NCBI GenBank assembly: GCA_038045265.1 | Contig: JBBSYL010000022.1 | Span: forward strand, 1 to 24,086 | Direction of reading: 5' to 3' | Source of the DNA: SICV01 sp038045265 | GTDB lineage: Archaea; Nanobdellota; Nanobdellia; Pacearchaeales; GW2011-AR1 | Length of the DNA stretch: 24,086 nt | Part shown: positions 1 through 8,889 of the stretch, piece by piece | Numbering within the stretch: the first letter of the stretch is position 1 | How the letters are laid out: every line of letters begins with the position of its first letter | Position numbers and translations under genes: made by a program | The notes under the pieces: model-generated | Told to the model about the DNA's origin: nothing | Database searches by the model: none | The model's input: only the letters and a program-made list of their open reading frames with translations

Positions 1-116
1 AAAAAGGAGGAGACTTGACTATTTAATCATATCCCTTTAAGTAAACAGTATCCTATTTCTCGAGCTATGACCTATTTTGTGTAGAAGTTTACTTTCTAAA
101 GTTACATAATTATTAA

Positions 117-788
117 TTACTTTAAAAAAGAACATGGAGACACCTTTTCTATTTTAAAGATATAATCAAAATTTTGTTCAAACTGATCTTCTTTATATCT
201 TACAATCTTTTTCAGTCCGCCATTAAAAATTTCTCCGTCCAAAATATCCAAGAGCACAAAGTATGCAAAGTTCCCCATTTTTTTATATATCATTGAGCCA
301 GCAGTAATTATCTTTTGCTCGGGAAAATATATTTCTTTTTTTGAAGAATGTACATTCCCAATTACTGCAAATGTCTTTTTGTCAGCAATTTTCAATATAT
401 TTTCTGCAAGAAGATGCTCATATTCTTCCTGATTTCTAGTTAAGGATGGAGAGATACAGTATATTTTTATATTCTTATGATATTTAGATTTAAAGTTATA
501 GATTTTTTTAATTAGATTAAGATATTCCAAACTGTTCCTTCCATCAGTACAATATTCTTTTGAGAAAAATGCAATATTGCTTAATAATTCATAATCTCCA
601 CTATTCATATAAAAATCAAATTTTTCTTGGAATTCATCCGGTATTTCTAGGCCTATATTAAACTCTTCTTTCTCAGCCATCTTCAAAAAAAAGTCTGTCA
701 GCATTTCTGGAATTTCTTTTGTTCCATGTGTTTCTCCAAAAATGATTAATCTCTTGTTTTTTATTTTTGATTTTATTCTTTTTATCAT
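117..788 (-). CDS. ChaN/EreA-like GETHG-motif protein
   Basis: Predicted 223-aa soluble protein. It has the motif order of the ChaN/TIKI/erythromycin-esterase-like superfamily: GETHG at residues 18-22 after a hydrophobic strand, an acidic LEIP segment near 47-50, and GNVH near 144-147. Members of this fold include haem-binding lipoproteins and hydrolases, so the substrate cannot be named. No signal peptide is seen, which argues for the cytoplasm. The preferred ATG (788) follows the stop of the truncated TyrRS gene after one base (TAA-A-ATG). A TTG at 797 would add three residues and overlap that gene. The junction makes a two-gene operon with the TyrRS fragment likely, and no separate promoter is visible. 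The fold family is fairly clear from the motifs; the activity is unknown. Confidence 0.6.
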   Translation of the reverse strand: MIKRIKSKIKNKRLIIFGETHGTKEIPEMLTDFFLKMAEKEEFNIGLEIPDEFQEKFDFYMNSGDYELLSNIAFFSKEYCTDGRNSLEYLNLIKKIYNFKSKYHKNIKIYCISPSLTRNQEEYEHLLAENILKIADKKTFAVIGNVHSSKKEIYFPEQKIITAGSMIYKKMGNFAYFVLLDILDGEIFNGGLKKIVRYKEDQFEQNFDYIFKIEKVSPCSFLK

Positions 789-789
789 T

Positions 790-1329
790 TTATTCAATTA
801 AATTATTTGCAACCTGCATTGGAGGATAAATCAATTTTGCAAAATCAACGGATTCTCCTTCTTTCCTTCCCATAATGGTAATACTTCTCATCATTCTTGC
901 AAGAGAAGTATTTTTACTTACATCTACCATTGTTGCCCAATAATCATCGTTATTATGATACAAATCAGAACCCAAAATAAATTTAAGCTTATCTGGATTA
1001 CCTCCAAAACATTTCAAACTCGCTTTCAATCCCTCTTTAAAATATCCCCCTGCAACCCTTTTTATTGTCTCCCTATTTCCTCCAAGCTTATCATTTATCC
1101 AGCTGTGCCAATCAGCTAAAAAAATAGAACAATCAATTCCAGCATCCATAAAATCTTTAACTTTAGACATGCACATCAATCCTGTACCTAAATGTATTTT
1201 ACCAGAAATTTCAAAACCAATATAATGTTTAATCTTTGTTCCACTATCTAAAAGAAGTTTTAAATCCTCTTCAGTCATTATTTCTTCAGTATTCCTTGTA
1301 ATTAATTCAAACTGTTTTTTGCTATCCAT
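790..1329 (-). CDS. Truncated tyrosyl-tRNA synthetase (N-terminal catalytic half)
   Basis: 179 aa matching the N-terminal half of archaeal/eukaryotic-type TyrRS: YIGFEISGKIHLGTG at residues 36-50 (tyrosine pocket plus HIGH-like HLGT), LADWHSWIN, a LGSDLY-like segment, and LIYPPMQVAN near the end. Family members run to about 310-350 aa. This one stops just after the second half of the Rossmann fold begins, so it lacks the KMSKS loop and the anticodon-binding domain. No remainder is found downstream, because an unrelated intact gene starts one base after the stop. The gene keeps a TATA element (TTATATATAA, centre 1355.5) about 26 bp before the ATG, as in intact neighbours, so it is probably transcribed. 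It could be a decayed paralogue, half of a split enzyme, or a repurposed domain. It should not aminoacylate tRNA alone. Confidence 0.75.
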   Translation of the reverse strand: MDSKKQFELITRNTEEIMTEEDLKLLLDSGTKIKHYIGFEISGKIHLGTGLMCMSKVKDFMDAGIDCSIFLADWHSWINDKLGGNRETIKRVAGGYFKEGLKASLKCFGGNPDKLKFILGSDLYHNNDDYWATMVDVSKNTSLARMMRSITIMGRKEGESVDFAKLIYPPMQVANNLIE

Positions 1330-1350
1330 TATATTTGATTGAGAAATTTA

Positions 1351-1360
1351 TTATATATAA
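1351..1360 (-). promoter_or_regulatory. TATA element of the truncated TyrRS operon
   Basis: TTATATATAA centred about 26 bp upstream of the ATG at 1329, the spacing seen at other leaderless genes in this window. Confidence 0.55.
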
Positions 1361-1362
1361 GT

Positions 1363-2058
1363 TTATCTAAATAATTCTCTATGTACTTTAGGATACTTTA
1401 TCTTAAATTCCAATACATCATAGGGTTTTTTTGGAAAGAATCCAACATCGTACAATCCCGTATATGTTTTGAAGGTGTATCTTACATCTCGTCCAGCAAT
1501 ATCTTTCTCAGTCATACTTCCAGGAAATTTCTTAAATCTCTCTCCTGGAGAAAACCATCCTATGCACATTATAGTCCTATTAATCGCAAGATGAGATAAA
1601 GGATGTCCATCACTATCGAGCAAATGATGCCCAGATGGCCTTAATATAGTCAATCCAGTATCTTCTTCCTTAAGTTGAAAAGTGAAAAATTGTCCAGCAT
1701 ATCTTAACAAGTTTAAATTGAATAATACTAATCCTTCTGCAGGTACAACAGGAATTTCCTTTTGCCTGTCTGAATATAATTGATTGCGCCACTTATAGCC
1801 CCATTTTCCATTCTGATTAGTAATAAGAAGCTGGTTAAGACTTATATTGTTTGTATTAGGTACATGTTCAGCGGCTTGAATAAGAAGTTCGTCATTTATT
1901 TCAAGAGGAACCACCGCACCATTTTCAATTAATATTTTATCCCCAAGTTCTAAAGTAGGAATAACAGGAATTGATTGATTAATCTCTGGTCTTCCACAAA
2001 CTAAAGAAGGAAGTATAGGTATGCTTAACAAGCTAAAAATAAATTTTCTTCTATTCAT
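1363..2058 (-). CDS. Exported hypothetical protein, Tat- or lipoprotein-like signal
   Basis: 231 aa. The N-terminus reads NRRKF, then a hydrophobic stretch to about residue 20 ending SLVCG. The paired arginines resemble a Tat signal and the cysteine could be lipidated, but the residues before it are not a good lipobox, so either reading is tentative. The mature part is polar with many aromatics and no recognisable domain. Two segments (residues about 85-115 and 125-175) look beta-rich and include PSGHHLLDSDGHPLSHL, a histidine/aspartate cluster that might bind metal. The gene follows the short cysteine-rich gene by about 38 bases and has its own weak TATA-like TTAAATA (about 2088-2094), so it is probably a separate unit. 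Function unknown. Confidence 0.6.
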   Translation of the reverse strand: MNRRKFIFSLLSIPILPSLVCGRPEINQSIPVIPTLELGDKILIENGAVVPLEINDELLIQAAEHVPNTNNISLNQLLITNQNGKWGYKWRNQLYSDRQKEIPVVPAEGLVLFNLNLLRYAGQFFTFQLKEEDTGLTILRPSGHHLLDSDGHPLSHLAINRTIMCIGWFSPGERFKKFPGSMTEKDIAGRDVRYTFKTYTGLYDVGFFPKKPYDVLEFKIKYPKVHRELFR

Positions 2059-2096
2059 TTTGAGTGATAAAGTTCACAAAAAGGGATATTTAAGCT

Positions 2097-3566
2097 TTAC
2101 TTTGTTAGAGTATATCCTGCCTTATTTCCTGCAGAACCAACCCAATTTGTATTTGGTCCACAATCCCCTAATGCATTACAAGTAGAAATTTGTTCATTCA
2201 ACCAACTGTCCGTTAAACACTCGCAATTTTCTGAACATTCTTCATCACCAAATATACCTTTTTCAAATTTCACTACGCACTGCGCATTTGCCTGCGCACA
2301 AATCTGCTGTGTCTCCTGCCCTTCCCAGAATTTTAATCCTGGAGGATTTTTAGGCAAGCATATATTATTTATCCAAGCACAGTCTCTTCTATCACTGTTT
2401 GAACAATCTGTTTGGTCAGTTTGCGATGTACAGTCTTGCCATCGATTAACTCTGCATGCAGCTTGCGAAAATTCTCCTTCGCTAGTAACCAATTTATCTT
2501 CTATGCACTCTTCTTGCCTAAAATCTTCACATGCTTCAACCACTTCTTCTCCATTAAGGCAAAGGTGTCTGAAGAATCTACTCCCTACATTATTTTTACT
2601 AGAATCTTTTTTTCCAACATCGTTTGCACACCATGATTCCCCATGTTTTCTTGCTTTTCCCGCAGAATCAACACAGTTTAAATTAGTGCATATATTATCT
2701 CCATAATTTGCTCTATTTCCTGTCTCGCTCTGTCTGCACACTGTTCCTTTCAAATAATTGCAATTTCCACAACTCTTCGAATTTCCAGTGCCGAGATTAC
2801 ATGACTCTTCAGGTCTTACTACATTCTTCCAATAAGCATCATCGTTTATTTTGCTAGCATCATAAATATTCGCAGGATTACCGCAAGTGTCTACAAAATA
2901 AACTCCTTCTTTTCCCGGAACACAAGTAGTTTCGTCGGTCTTTCCACATATAGTATTTAGTTCAGGATCAGTGCATAATTTATCTTTATAGAATGTCCCT
3001 TTACCAGTACCGTCTATTCCAGAATCACAATTAGCTTTTGTGGTAAACAAGCAGGCATTTTCAAATTCTTTTTCATATACACAGGCCCCCTTGTCTTGAT
3101 TTTGCACACTTAATACGCATTGAACTTCATTTGTTATTTTATTATTAAAATTAGTTTCCAATCCCAAGAATCCTGAAAGTTTCTTGCACCTTACTAATGA
3201 AACAAAAGCCGCTTGATCTCCAAGCACACAACATCCTAAACTGCATTGTGCTGGGCTAGTTTCACTCCACGTTCCATTATTTACATTACACACGTCTCTT
3301 GGAACATTGTCTAAACATGTTCCCTCATTAGGACTGTAACAAACTCCAGGTTTACAGAAACTAGTACTTTCACAGCTCGTCGGCGCTTGCTGACTTCCTG
3401 AAGGACATTGGCTCTGCGGAACATTCTGACAACTCAATCCATCTATTGTTTTTGCGCAACACACACTCGCTTCTACAGCACTTCCAAAGCTAATCGCAAA
3501 TATTAATATAACCGCACTTAACAAAAATACTGCGCCAATTTTATACATTTTATCTTTGTATCTCAT
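2097..3566 (-). CDS. Cysteine-rich secreted protein, short paralogue
   Basis: 489 aa with an N-terminal hydrophobic signal (residues about 9-30, possible cleavage after SAVEA) and very many cysteines thereafter. It aligns along its whole length with the first ~520 residues of the large protein at 4923-8888. Shared landmarks in order are CSLG.C, DPELNT.C, DSCGN/DTCGN, SKSCGNCNYLK, GESWC, GSR.FR..C and LGDCG. It ends shortly after LGDCG, where the large paralogue continues into membrane segments and extracellular repeats. It therefore looks like a naturally shortened copy that is secreted or anchored only by its N-terminus. The ATG lies one base after the pilin-like gene's TGA, with GGAG at a good ribosome-binding distance, so the two form a module. 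The cysteines suggest disulfide-stabilised surface folds. Molecular role unknown. Confidence 0.8.
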   Translation of the reverse strand: MRYKDKMYKIGAVFLLSAVILIFAISFGSAVEASVCCAKTIDGLSCQNVPQSQCPSGSQQAPTSCESTSFCKPGVCYSPNEGTCLDNVPRDVCNVNNGTWSETSPAQCSLGCCVLGDQAAFVSLVRCKKLSGFLGLETNFNNKITNEVQCVLSVQNQDKGACVYEKEFENACLFTTKANCDSGIDGTGKGTFYKDKLCTDPELNTICGKTDETTCVPGKEGVYFVDTCGNPANIYDASKINDDAYWKNVVRPEESCNLGTGNSKSCGNCNYLKGTVCRQSETGNRANYGDNICTNLNCVDSAGKARKHGESWCANDVGKKDSSKNNVGSRFFRHLCLNGEEVVEACEDFRQEECIEDKLVTSEGEFSQAACRVNRWQDCTSQTDQTDCSNSDRRDCAWINNICLPKNPPGLKFWEGQETQQICAQANAQCVVKFEKGIFGDEECSENCECLTDSWLNEQISTCNALGDCGPNTNWVGSAGNKAGYTLTK

Positions 3567-3567
3567 T

Positions 3568-4338
3568 TCATTCTCCTCTTAATCCAGCGGGCCAGGCAAG
3601 GCTTCTGGATGCAAATGTGAATTTCTCTTTGCTTACAACATTTTCAACATTATAAATTGTACTGCCGTCTCCAAGCTTATCTTTTCTTATTATCAAATCA
3701 GGATAATATTGTGTATATGCAGTTATTTCTGAATCTCCTAAGCTTGCTTCAAAGTCAACAATATTTTCACTTATGGCGAGCAAATCATACATCTCGCTTG
3801 CATAGCTTATTTCAAAATTCTTATATGTTCTAGAAACTTCATCACTTACAGTCAAAGGTGCTTCAATATTCAATCCTGCCTTTCCAGGAGAAAATTCAAC
3901 ATCTAATTTAACTTCCCCTTTGGAAACACTTTTTTCAGATCTTTCAAGAGCATCAACAAGATTGTTAGCGCAATTATCTGCTATTGGAGAAAGCATTCTT
4001 CCAAGTTCCTTCTCAAATTGTTCTTTAAGTAAGGGTTGTTGCACAACGCAAGTCTTGTAATACTCATTTGTATAACACAAATATTTTATTTTTTTATCCT
4101 TGTAAACTATAAATCCTTCAGGATTCAGCTCTCCACCCTGACTTGCTATCAGTTCAACATTTTCTCTGAACTCTTCTTCAATACATCCTTCAAGAAAAGC
4201 TCTTGGATCACTTGCATCATCCCTCAATAATCCTCCCCTTGGTCCAGACACAAAAAATACAACGGCAATAATAGCAACTATAGCAAGCGCAGCAATAATA
4301 AAAGCAGTTGCCTGTCCTCTTTTTCCTCTGTTGAACAT
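3568..4338 (-). CDS. Pilin-like protein with class III signal peptide (copy 2)
   Basis: 256 aa. The N-terminus has the archaeal prepilin pattern: a short basic segment KRG, then QATAFIIAALAIVAIIAVVFFV, suggesting prepilin-peptidase cleavage after G8 and a membrane/filament helix. The remainder is a globular extracellular domain homologous to the 8890-9657 product: the YLC(x8)C pair, DNC near residue 136, and the run LGDGSTIYNVENVVS against LGDETKVYTIEDVIS near the C-terminus. Two cysteines of the other copy are both absent here, consistent with a lost disulfide. The leaderless start is supported by TTATAA centred at 4363.5, exactly 25.5 bp away. It sits directly upstream of the short cysteine-rich gene. 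It may form a surface pseudopilus or anchor with its partner; that role is inferred. Confidence 0.75.
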   Translation of the reverse strand: MFNRGKRGQATAFIIAALAIVAIIAVVFFVSGPRGGLLRDDASDPRAFLEGCIEEEFRENVELIASQGGELNPEGFIVYKDKKIKYLCYTNEYYKTCVVQQPLLKEQFEKELGRMLSPIADNCANNLVDALERSEKSVSKGEVKLDVEFSPGKAGLNIEAPLTVSDEVSRTYKNFEISYASEMYDLLAISENIVDFEASLGDSEITAYTQYYPDLIIRKDKLGDGSTIYNVENVVSKEKFTFASRSLAWPAGLRGE

Positions 4339-4360
4339 CTTCTTAAATGAAGTTTTTTGT

Positions 4361-4366
4361 TTATAA
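4361..4366 (-). promoter_or_regulatory. TATA element for pilin-like module 2
   Basis: TTATAA centred at 4363.5, exactly 25.5 bp from the start-codon base at 4338. It lies in the divergent region with the membrane gene at 4428. Confidence 0.65.
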
Positions 4367-4400
4367 TACTTGCGATAAATGGGAAACAGGAAAAGAAAGA

Positions 4401-4408
4401 TATATATA
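4401..4408 (+). promoter_or_regulatory. TATA element for the membrane gene at 4428
   Basis: TATATATA centred about 24 bp before the ATG at 4428. It falls inside the longer open frame that begins at 4347, which argues for the later start. Confidence 0.5.
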
Positions 4409-4427
4409 TGAAAAATTAAGACAGTTT

Positions 4428-4919
4428 ATGGCGAAGGTTTCAATTTTGAATATATTTTATTTATTAGCATTAATATTTGTATTTCTAATTTTTGTCGCAT
4501 ACCCTACTTTTTATTTGTTATTCCCAGACTCAGTAATCACAGAATTTCTTATCTTCATATTTGAGTCAGGAAATTTCAATTATCCAATAGAAAATTTCTC
4601 AGCAGTTTTTCTCCTTGGGGGTTATGGTGGGGTTCTGGCTATATTATTCTTTTCATCATATTTTACTTCAAATAGAAGCAACGCAGAAAAATATATTGTA
4701 GGAATATACCTAATTATTGCTATTGTTGCTTTAGTACTCAACTTTTTGAACTTGAATTATTCTGTAAGTACACCGCTCCAGAATTTAGCAAATTTTGTAA
4801 GTCTTGAGGATAGCCACTGGTTGCTGGACATATTTGTATTATTACCTGTTTGGTTTGCTTACATTCGCATTGTTTCCTTTACTTTCAGAAGCTTTCACCC
4901 AGTAAGCGCATATAGTTAA
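4428..4919 (+). CDS. Four-helix membrane protein, unknown
   Basis: 163 aa from the preferred ATG at 4428. The frame is open from 4347, but a TATA-like TATATATA sits where a leaderless 4428 start needs it. The upstream part also overlaps the promoter of the divergent pilin-like gene and is not hydrophobic. Four membrane segments are visible, near residues 8-32, 60-80, 90-112 and 132-155, with short loops. No catalytic motif is seen and I do not recognise a family. The gene lies between the two pilin/cysteine-rich modules, on the opposite strand. It ends three bases from the stop of the large cysteine-rich gene, so the pair converge without room for a terminator. Confidence 0.6.
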   Translation: MAKVSILNIFYLLALIFVFLIFVAYPTFYLLFPDSVITEFLIFIFESGNFNYPIENFSAVFLLGGYGGVLAILFFSSYFTSNRSNAEKYIVGIYLIIAIVALVLNFLNLNYSVSTPLQNLANFVSLEDSHWLLDIFVLLPVWFAYIRIVSFTFRSFHPVSAYS

Positions 4920-4922
4920 CTC

Positions 4923-7900
4923 TCAAACTTTCTGACCTTTTATAATAACATTGCACGCACTTCCTGGACCTCTATCAAAAATATCCTTACACTTTATGTA
5001 ATATGTGTCTTTCTTATTGAAAGTCGTAGAATGACTCTTATCGCTTCCGCCCATACTTGTCGCATTATTGAATGAAAATGCACAAGATTCAGTAGAATAA
5101 ACGCACCGAGCATTTTCATCTGTTACAACAGTTAATAAATCAAAAGTTGCATATGCCCTTACAACCTTCGGTGCAGTTCTATCTATCTTTATATCAATTT
5201 TAACTTTATTATCTGCTTTATTTCCTGCAATATCTTCACATTCAACAGGAACTTCTAACTGCCCCCCAAATAAAGTTTGGAATGTTTGTTTATGCACTTT
5301 CCCGTAAGTTTCAAAGAATCTGCTCGACACCTCTCCGAACTTATATTTACATTCAGCCCGTCCATCAACACCTCCATAAGTTTCTATTTCAATATCTACA
5401 GAAGTCGGCTCAACTCCAGAAACAATTGTCCCATTAATTGGCTTATTTATCCTTACTCCTAGCTGATTTATACTCTTTCTTAAGCTGAACACATAACTTT
5501 GCTGATTTGTATTTCTGCTCTGTGTCTTATTCATTCCATTTTCAACTAAATCAGTAATAATTGTTTCAGGCAATGTAATGTTTGTTATTCCCTTAAATCC
5601 GCTTCGCCTATCAAGCTCATTCAAATGAGTATAATTTATATTATCTGAATAATACTTTACAGTTGTCCCGTCAACATTGAATACAACAACCGTTGTATTT
5701 ACCCAAGGCTGGTCTTTACATCTTACAAAATAAGAATTATTATTTGCTTGAATTGGATAATTATTTTCACATTCCCACCCATATAATTCCTGATCTTCAA
5801 AGTCCATTTTGCAACTCATGTTATTTTCCATAGAATCATAAACTTTATCTCCAAAACTCCACCTACATTCACTTGGCTCGTTAGTCCATAAAGTTACATT
5901 CTTGCTTGTTTCATTCCAAGCAACATATTCTAATGTAGGTACTTTATTCGTTATAACTGGAGGGCTTAAATCAATTCCTTTTTGTATGCAGAATCCAATC
6001 GAATAATCAACAGGATTTTTATTTCCATTTTTATCTTGGCACTTCACATAGAAATTAAATTCTGTACTTGCATTTGCCGGAATGTAACCGTTATATCCTA
6101 ATGCTCTCAAATCAGGAACAGGCAATACAATTGTATGATTCCTTCTGAATAAACTGCTTAATCCAAAATCCTGTTCCATTTCGTCAAAAGTTTTTCCTCC
6201 AACTCCAGTAACTCTGCACTGCCCCGGCTCGTCCAATTGCATTCCAAAAATAAGTTGAGAATAAGGTTCCAAACATCCGCTTGCACCTACATCATCTTTC
6301 TTTATTCTAAATCCATTTTCTGTAATGTTTGAAAAAGAATGGGGAATACTAATTAATCCAATTAAAGGATTTATTCTTGGGGGAATTACATCATTAGGAT
6401 TTATATTTACACATTCAACACTTTCCGTATTTTCATTTATTAATTGACATGTTTGTCCTAAAGAAGAGCATGAATATCTACTGCAGGGGAATCCATCACT
6501 TCCGCATTTTCCACAATTTATTCCCCCAAGAGGTGCCTGCCACGGTTTGCACGTAAATTGAACATCAATCCTTTTTTCTTTTCCTATTCCAAATACCATC
6601 AGGAGAATAATTATAATAATTACAACAACTATTATTATTATACCTGCAGCTGCAACTCCTCCAACTCCCGCGCTTGCTCCTCCGCTTGCACCTCCCGCAC
6701 TAGCCCCACCAGCTCCTGCCCCTGCACCCGCAGCACCAGCGCCAGCAGCAGCACCGCCTCCAATTCCAGCTGCACTTCCAGCTGCACTAAATGCTGCACT
6801 AAATCCAACTTTCATGACGGCAAAACCTAGTAATGCTCCCCCCGCAGTTCCGAGAGCAAGTAAAGAATAAGCTTCAGCAGAGCTTAGTCCTTTTCCAACT
6901 CCTGTAATCTGCAATAATAAACTTGTAAGAGCAAATCCAACTGCCGCACCAGCTAATGCTCCTCCAAAAGCATTTATCCAAGGATAAAATGTAGCTAATC
7001 CAACTCCAAGGGTAGTATGCCCTAGAAGTAATGGAACAGCCACTCCCACAGCACCAGCAGGCAGACTAGCACTGCTCAAAAATTCATCGACACCATTATC
7101 AGGAATGGAAGCATCAATAAATCCGGGGAATCCTATCTCTCCGTAATATTCTTTTATATCCACAGCTTTCGCATATTGTCCCTTAAACAAAGATTCATCT
7201 GCATATCTTTTCAAATTTGCAAGATAACTTGCACTTAATCTCGGAGAATTACTAACTCTATAACTTTCACTTACATCTCCCAAATAATTTGCACTCGCCC
7301 CACAATCTCCTAAACTCATACACAAATCATTCATCTGCTGTGCAAAATTGGCTGTTAAACATTCTTCATTTATTTTCTTATCACTAAAAACTCCTTTAAC
7401 TTTAACATAAGTGCATTTTTGAGTTGCAATACCGCATATTCCTTCTGCACCCTCTCCTCTTCCACCTTCATCAAGTAAAAATCCTTCAGGATATTTTGGA
7501 GCACACACATCAAATTTAAAATCTTTTGAAACAGCAACACTTTTTACAAAACAATCAGGATTCTTTCCACAACCATCAATATCCCTTTTTGTATTGTAAT
7601 TTATGCACTGTTGCCAGCTATTAATCCTACATGTAGCAGTTGAAAATTCTTTTCCATTTACATTTGTTCTCGATTCAGTGCATATCCCATTTCTGTAATC
7701 CTGACATGGTTCTTGAGTTACTTCTCCTCTAGCACATGTGTTTCTAAAATGTCTGCTTCCAGGAGTGTCTGTAGATTTTCCTCCATCAACTCCAACTTTT
7801 CCTTGATAACTGCACCATGATTCCCCATTTTGTCTTTCTTTTCCATTTTCGTCTATACAGCTTATACTTTTACAAACATAATCTCCTGCAGAAACTTCCC

Positions 7901-8888
7901 CTATGCCTGCTTTTCTACATACACTACTTTTCAAATAATTGCAATTCCCACATGTTTTTGAATTTGCAAGATTGTTGTTTCCTGCCTGCACATTACATAT
8001 TTCATTTGGTTGCATTACTCTCCCATTATTCCAGCTCTGCGCTTTTGGTAATGAATAAACATTCTCCTTGTTTCCACAGCTGTCAAGCCAGTAAACTTGG
8101 TCTTTTCCAGAAATGCATGATGTTCTTGCCTGCGCTTGACAGCTTGTATTAAGTTCAGGATTGGAGCAGAGAAATCCAGAATAGAATTCTCCTCTTATTG
8201 TTCCTTCACAATCCTGTCTTGTTGTAAATTTACACTGATTTATTGTTCCATCCCCTCCATAAGTGCAAGCTCCTTCTTCCTGGCTGTTTGCCGCATTGAT
8301 ACATCTTAATTCATTTACTATGTCTGGCCTAAAAATATTTTCTGTTCCAATTAAATCAGATTCTCTATTGCACTGTTGTTCTGTCTTAAGACTTGCACTT
8401 CCTCCTATTATACAACACCCAGCCCTGCATTCATTTACATTCCCATTTGGATCATTAAACCATTTTAATCCTGAATATTCACATCTTTCTTTAGGAGCAT
8501 TCAAAGAGCATATACCAGTAATATTGTTATAGCATGCCCCTAAACTGCATTGTGCAACATCTTTCATCGGAGAAGGAATACATGCAGTCTTGCATTTATC
8601 GTTGCATTCACTCGCAATAAATTCTTGGCATATAACTCCTGTCTTGCTCTCAAGGCATGTCCAAGCGCCATTATCTAGGTCAGAAACTTCTAAAGCATTT
8701 ACAATATTTAATTCATTAAACAAAATTTCTCCTATTTTTGGAATAATCTTTCTCAGATCATAATTTATCTTTTCTACTCCAAAACCTTCATTCATAAGAT
8801 ACGGAAAACTAATACTTAAACTAATTACTAATATTATTTGCAGTATCGCCTTCCATCTCAAATCTCGTTGATTATTTTCTTTTTCCAT
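4923..8888 (-). CDS. Giant cysteine-rich membrane/surface protein of DPANN type
   Basis: About 1321 aa from the ATG at 8888; an upstream ATG at 8912 would overlap the pilin-like gene by 23 bases. Layout in approximate residues: N-terminal membrane segment 12-30; cysteine-rich domain 45-520 with CGNCNYLK and LGDCG; a membrane block 600-760 with several alanine/glycine-rich helices, a pure Ala/Gly/Ser run and a last helix made almost only of Ile/Val/Leu; a second Cys block with CGKCGSDGFPC; then four beta-type repeats. Each repeat has an acidic residue before Cys-x-(Tyr/Trp), for example EPSECRWS and DENARCVYS, and a closing Tyr-x-(Val/Ile)-x-Cys-x-Asp. I recall similar long proteins as conserved unknowns in DPANN genomes. 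It is probably exposed at the cell surface and disulfide-bonded. Function unknown. Confidence 0.8.
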   Translation of the reverse strand: MEKENNQRDLRWKAILQIILVISLSISFPYLMNEGFGVEKINYDLRKIIPKIGEILFNELNIVNALEVSDLDNGAWTCLESKTGVICQEFIASECNDKCKTACIPSPMKDVAQCSLGACYNNITGICSLNAPKERCEYSGLKWFNDPNGNVNECRAGCCIIGGSASLKTEQQCNRESDLIGTENIFRPDIVNELRCINAANSQEEGACTYGGDGTINQCKFTTRQDCEGTIRGEFYSGFLCSNPELNTSCQAQARTSCISGKDQVYWLDSCGNKENVYSLPKAQSWNNGRVMQPNEICNVQAGNNNLANSKTCGNCNYLKSSVCRKAGIGEVSAGDYVCKSISCIDENGKERQNGESWCSYQGKVGVDGGKSTDTPGSRHFRNTCARGEVTQEPCQDYRNGICTESRTNVNGKEFSTATCRINSWQQCINYNTKRDIDGCGKNPDCFVKSVAVSKDFKFDVCAPKYPEGFLLDEGGRGEGAEGICGIATQKCTYVKVKGVFSDKKINEECLTANFAQQMNDLCMSLGDCGASANYLGDVSESYRVSNSPRLSASYLANLKRYADESLFKGQYAKAVDIKEYYGEIGFPGFIDASIPDNGVDEFLSSASLPAGAVGVAVPLLLGHTTLGVGLATFYPWINAFGGALAGAAVGFALTSLLLQITGVGKGLSSAEAYSLLALGTAGGALLGFAVMKVGFSAAFSAAGSAAGIGGGAAAGAGAAGAGAGAGGASAGGASGGASAGVGGVAAAGIIIIVVVIIIIILLMVFGIGKEKRIDVQFTCKPWQAPLGGINCGKCGSDGFPCSRYSCSSLGQTCQLINENTESVECVNINPNDVIPPRINPLIGLISIPHSFSNITENGFRIKKDDVGASGCLEPYSQLIFGMQLDEPGQCRVTGVGGKTFDEMEQDFGLSSLFRRNHTIVLPVPDLRALGYNGYIPANASTEFNFYVKCQDKNGNKNPVDYSIGFCIQKGIDLSPPVITNKVPTLEYVAWNETSKNVTLWTNEPSECRWSFGDKVYDSMENNMSCKMDFEDQELYGWECENNYPIQANNNSYFVRCKDQPWVNTTVVVFNVDGTTVKYYSDNINYTHLNELDRRSGFKGITNITLPETIITDLVENGMNKTQSRNTNQQSYVFSLRKSINQLGVRINKPINGTIVSGVEPTSVDIEIETYGGVDGRAECKYKFGEVSSRFFETYGKVHKQTFQTLFGGQLEVPVECEDIAGNKADNKVKIDIKIDRTAPKVVRAYATFDLLTVVTDENARCVYSTESCAFSFNNATSMGGSDKSHSTTFNKKDTYYIKCKDIFDRGPGSACNVIIKGQKV
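6599..6790 (-). repeat. Low-complexity Ala/Gly/Ser and Ile/Val coding tract
   Basis: Within the large cysteine-rich gene, GCn/GGn codons encode an almost uninterrupted Ala/Gly/Ser stretch. It is followed on the coding strand by about 20 residues of nearly pure Ile/Val/Leu (ATT/GTT codons) forming the last central membrane helix. The opposite strand is open by chance over this tract. Confidence 0.7.
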
Positions 8889-8889
8889 T

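Noticed and set aside
117..1329. Possibility that TyrRS is full-length but frameshifted
   Set aside because: The sequence downstream of the stop encodes an intact, unrelated GETHG-motif protein, and no frame contains a KMSKS loop or anticodon domain.
4347..4427. N-terminal extension of the four-helix membrane gene
   Set aside because: It overlaps the divergent gene's promoter and a TATA box placed for a start at 4428; the residues are not hydrophobic or conserved-looking.
6558..6830. Plus-strand frame rich in Asn, Tyr, Ser, Thr and Cys
   Set aside because: It is the complement of the Ala/Gly/Ile-coding tract of the large surface gene; its composition follows from the codon repeat and it has no promoter.
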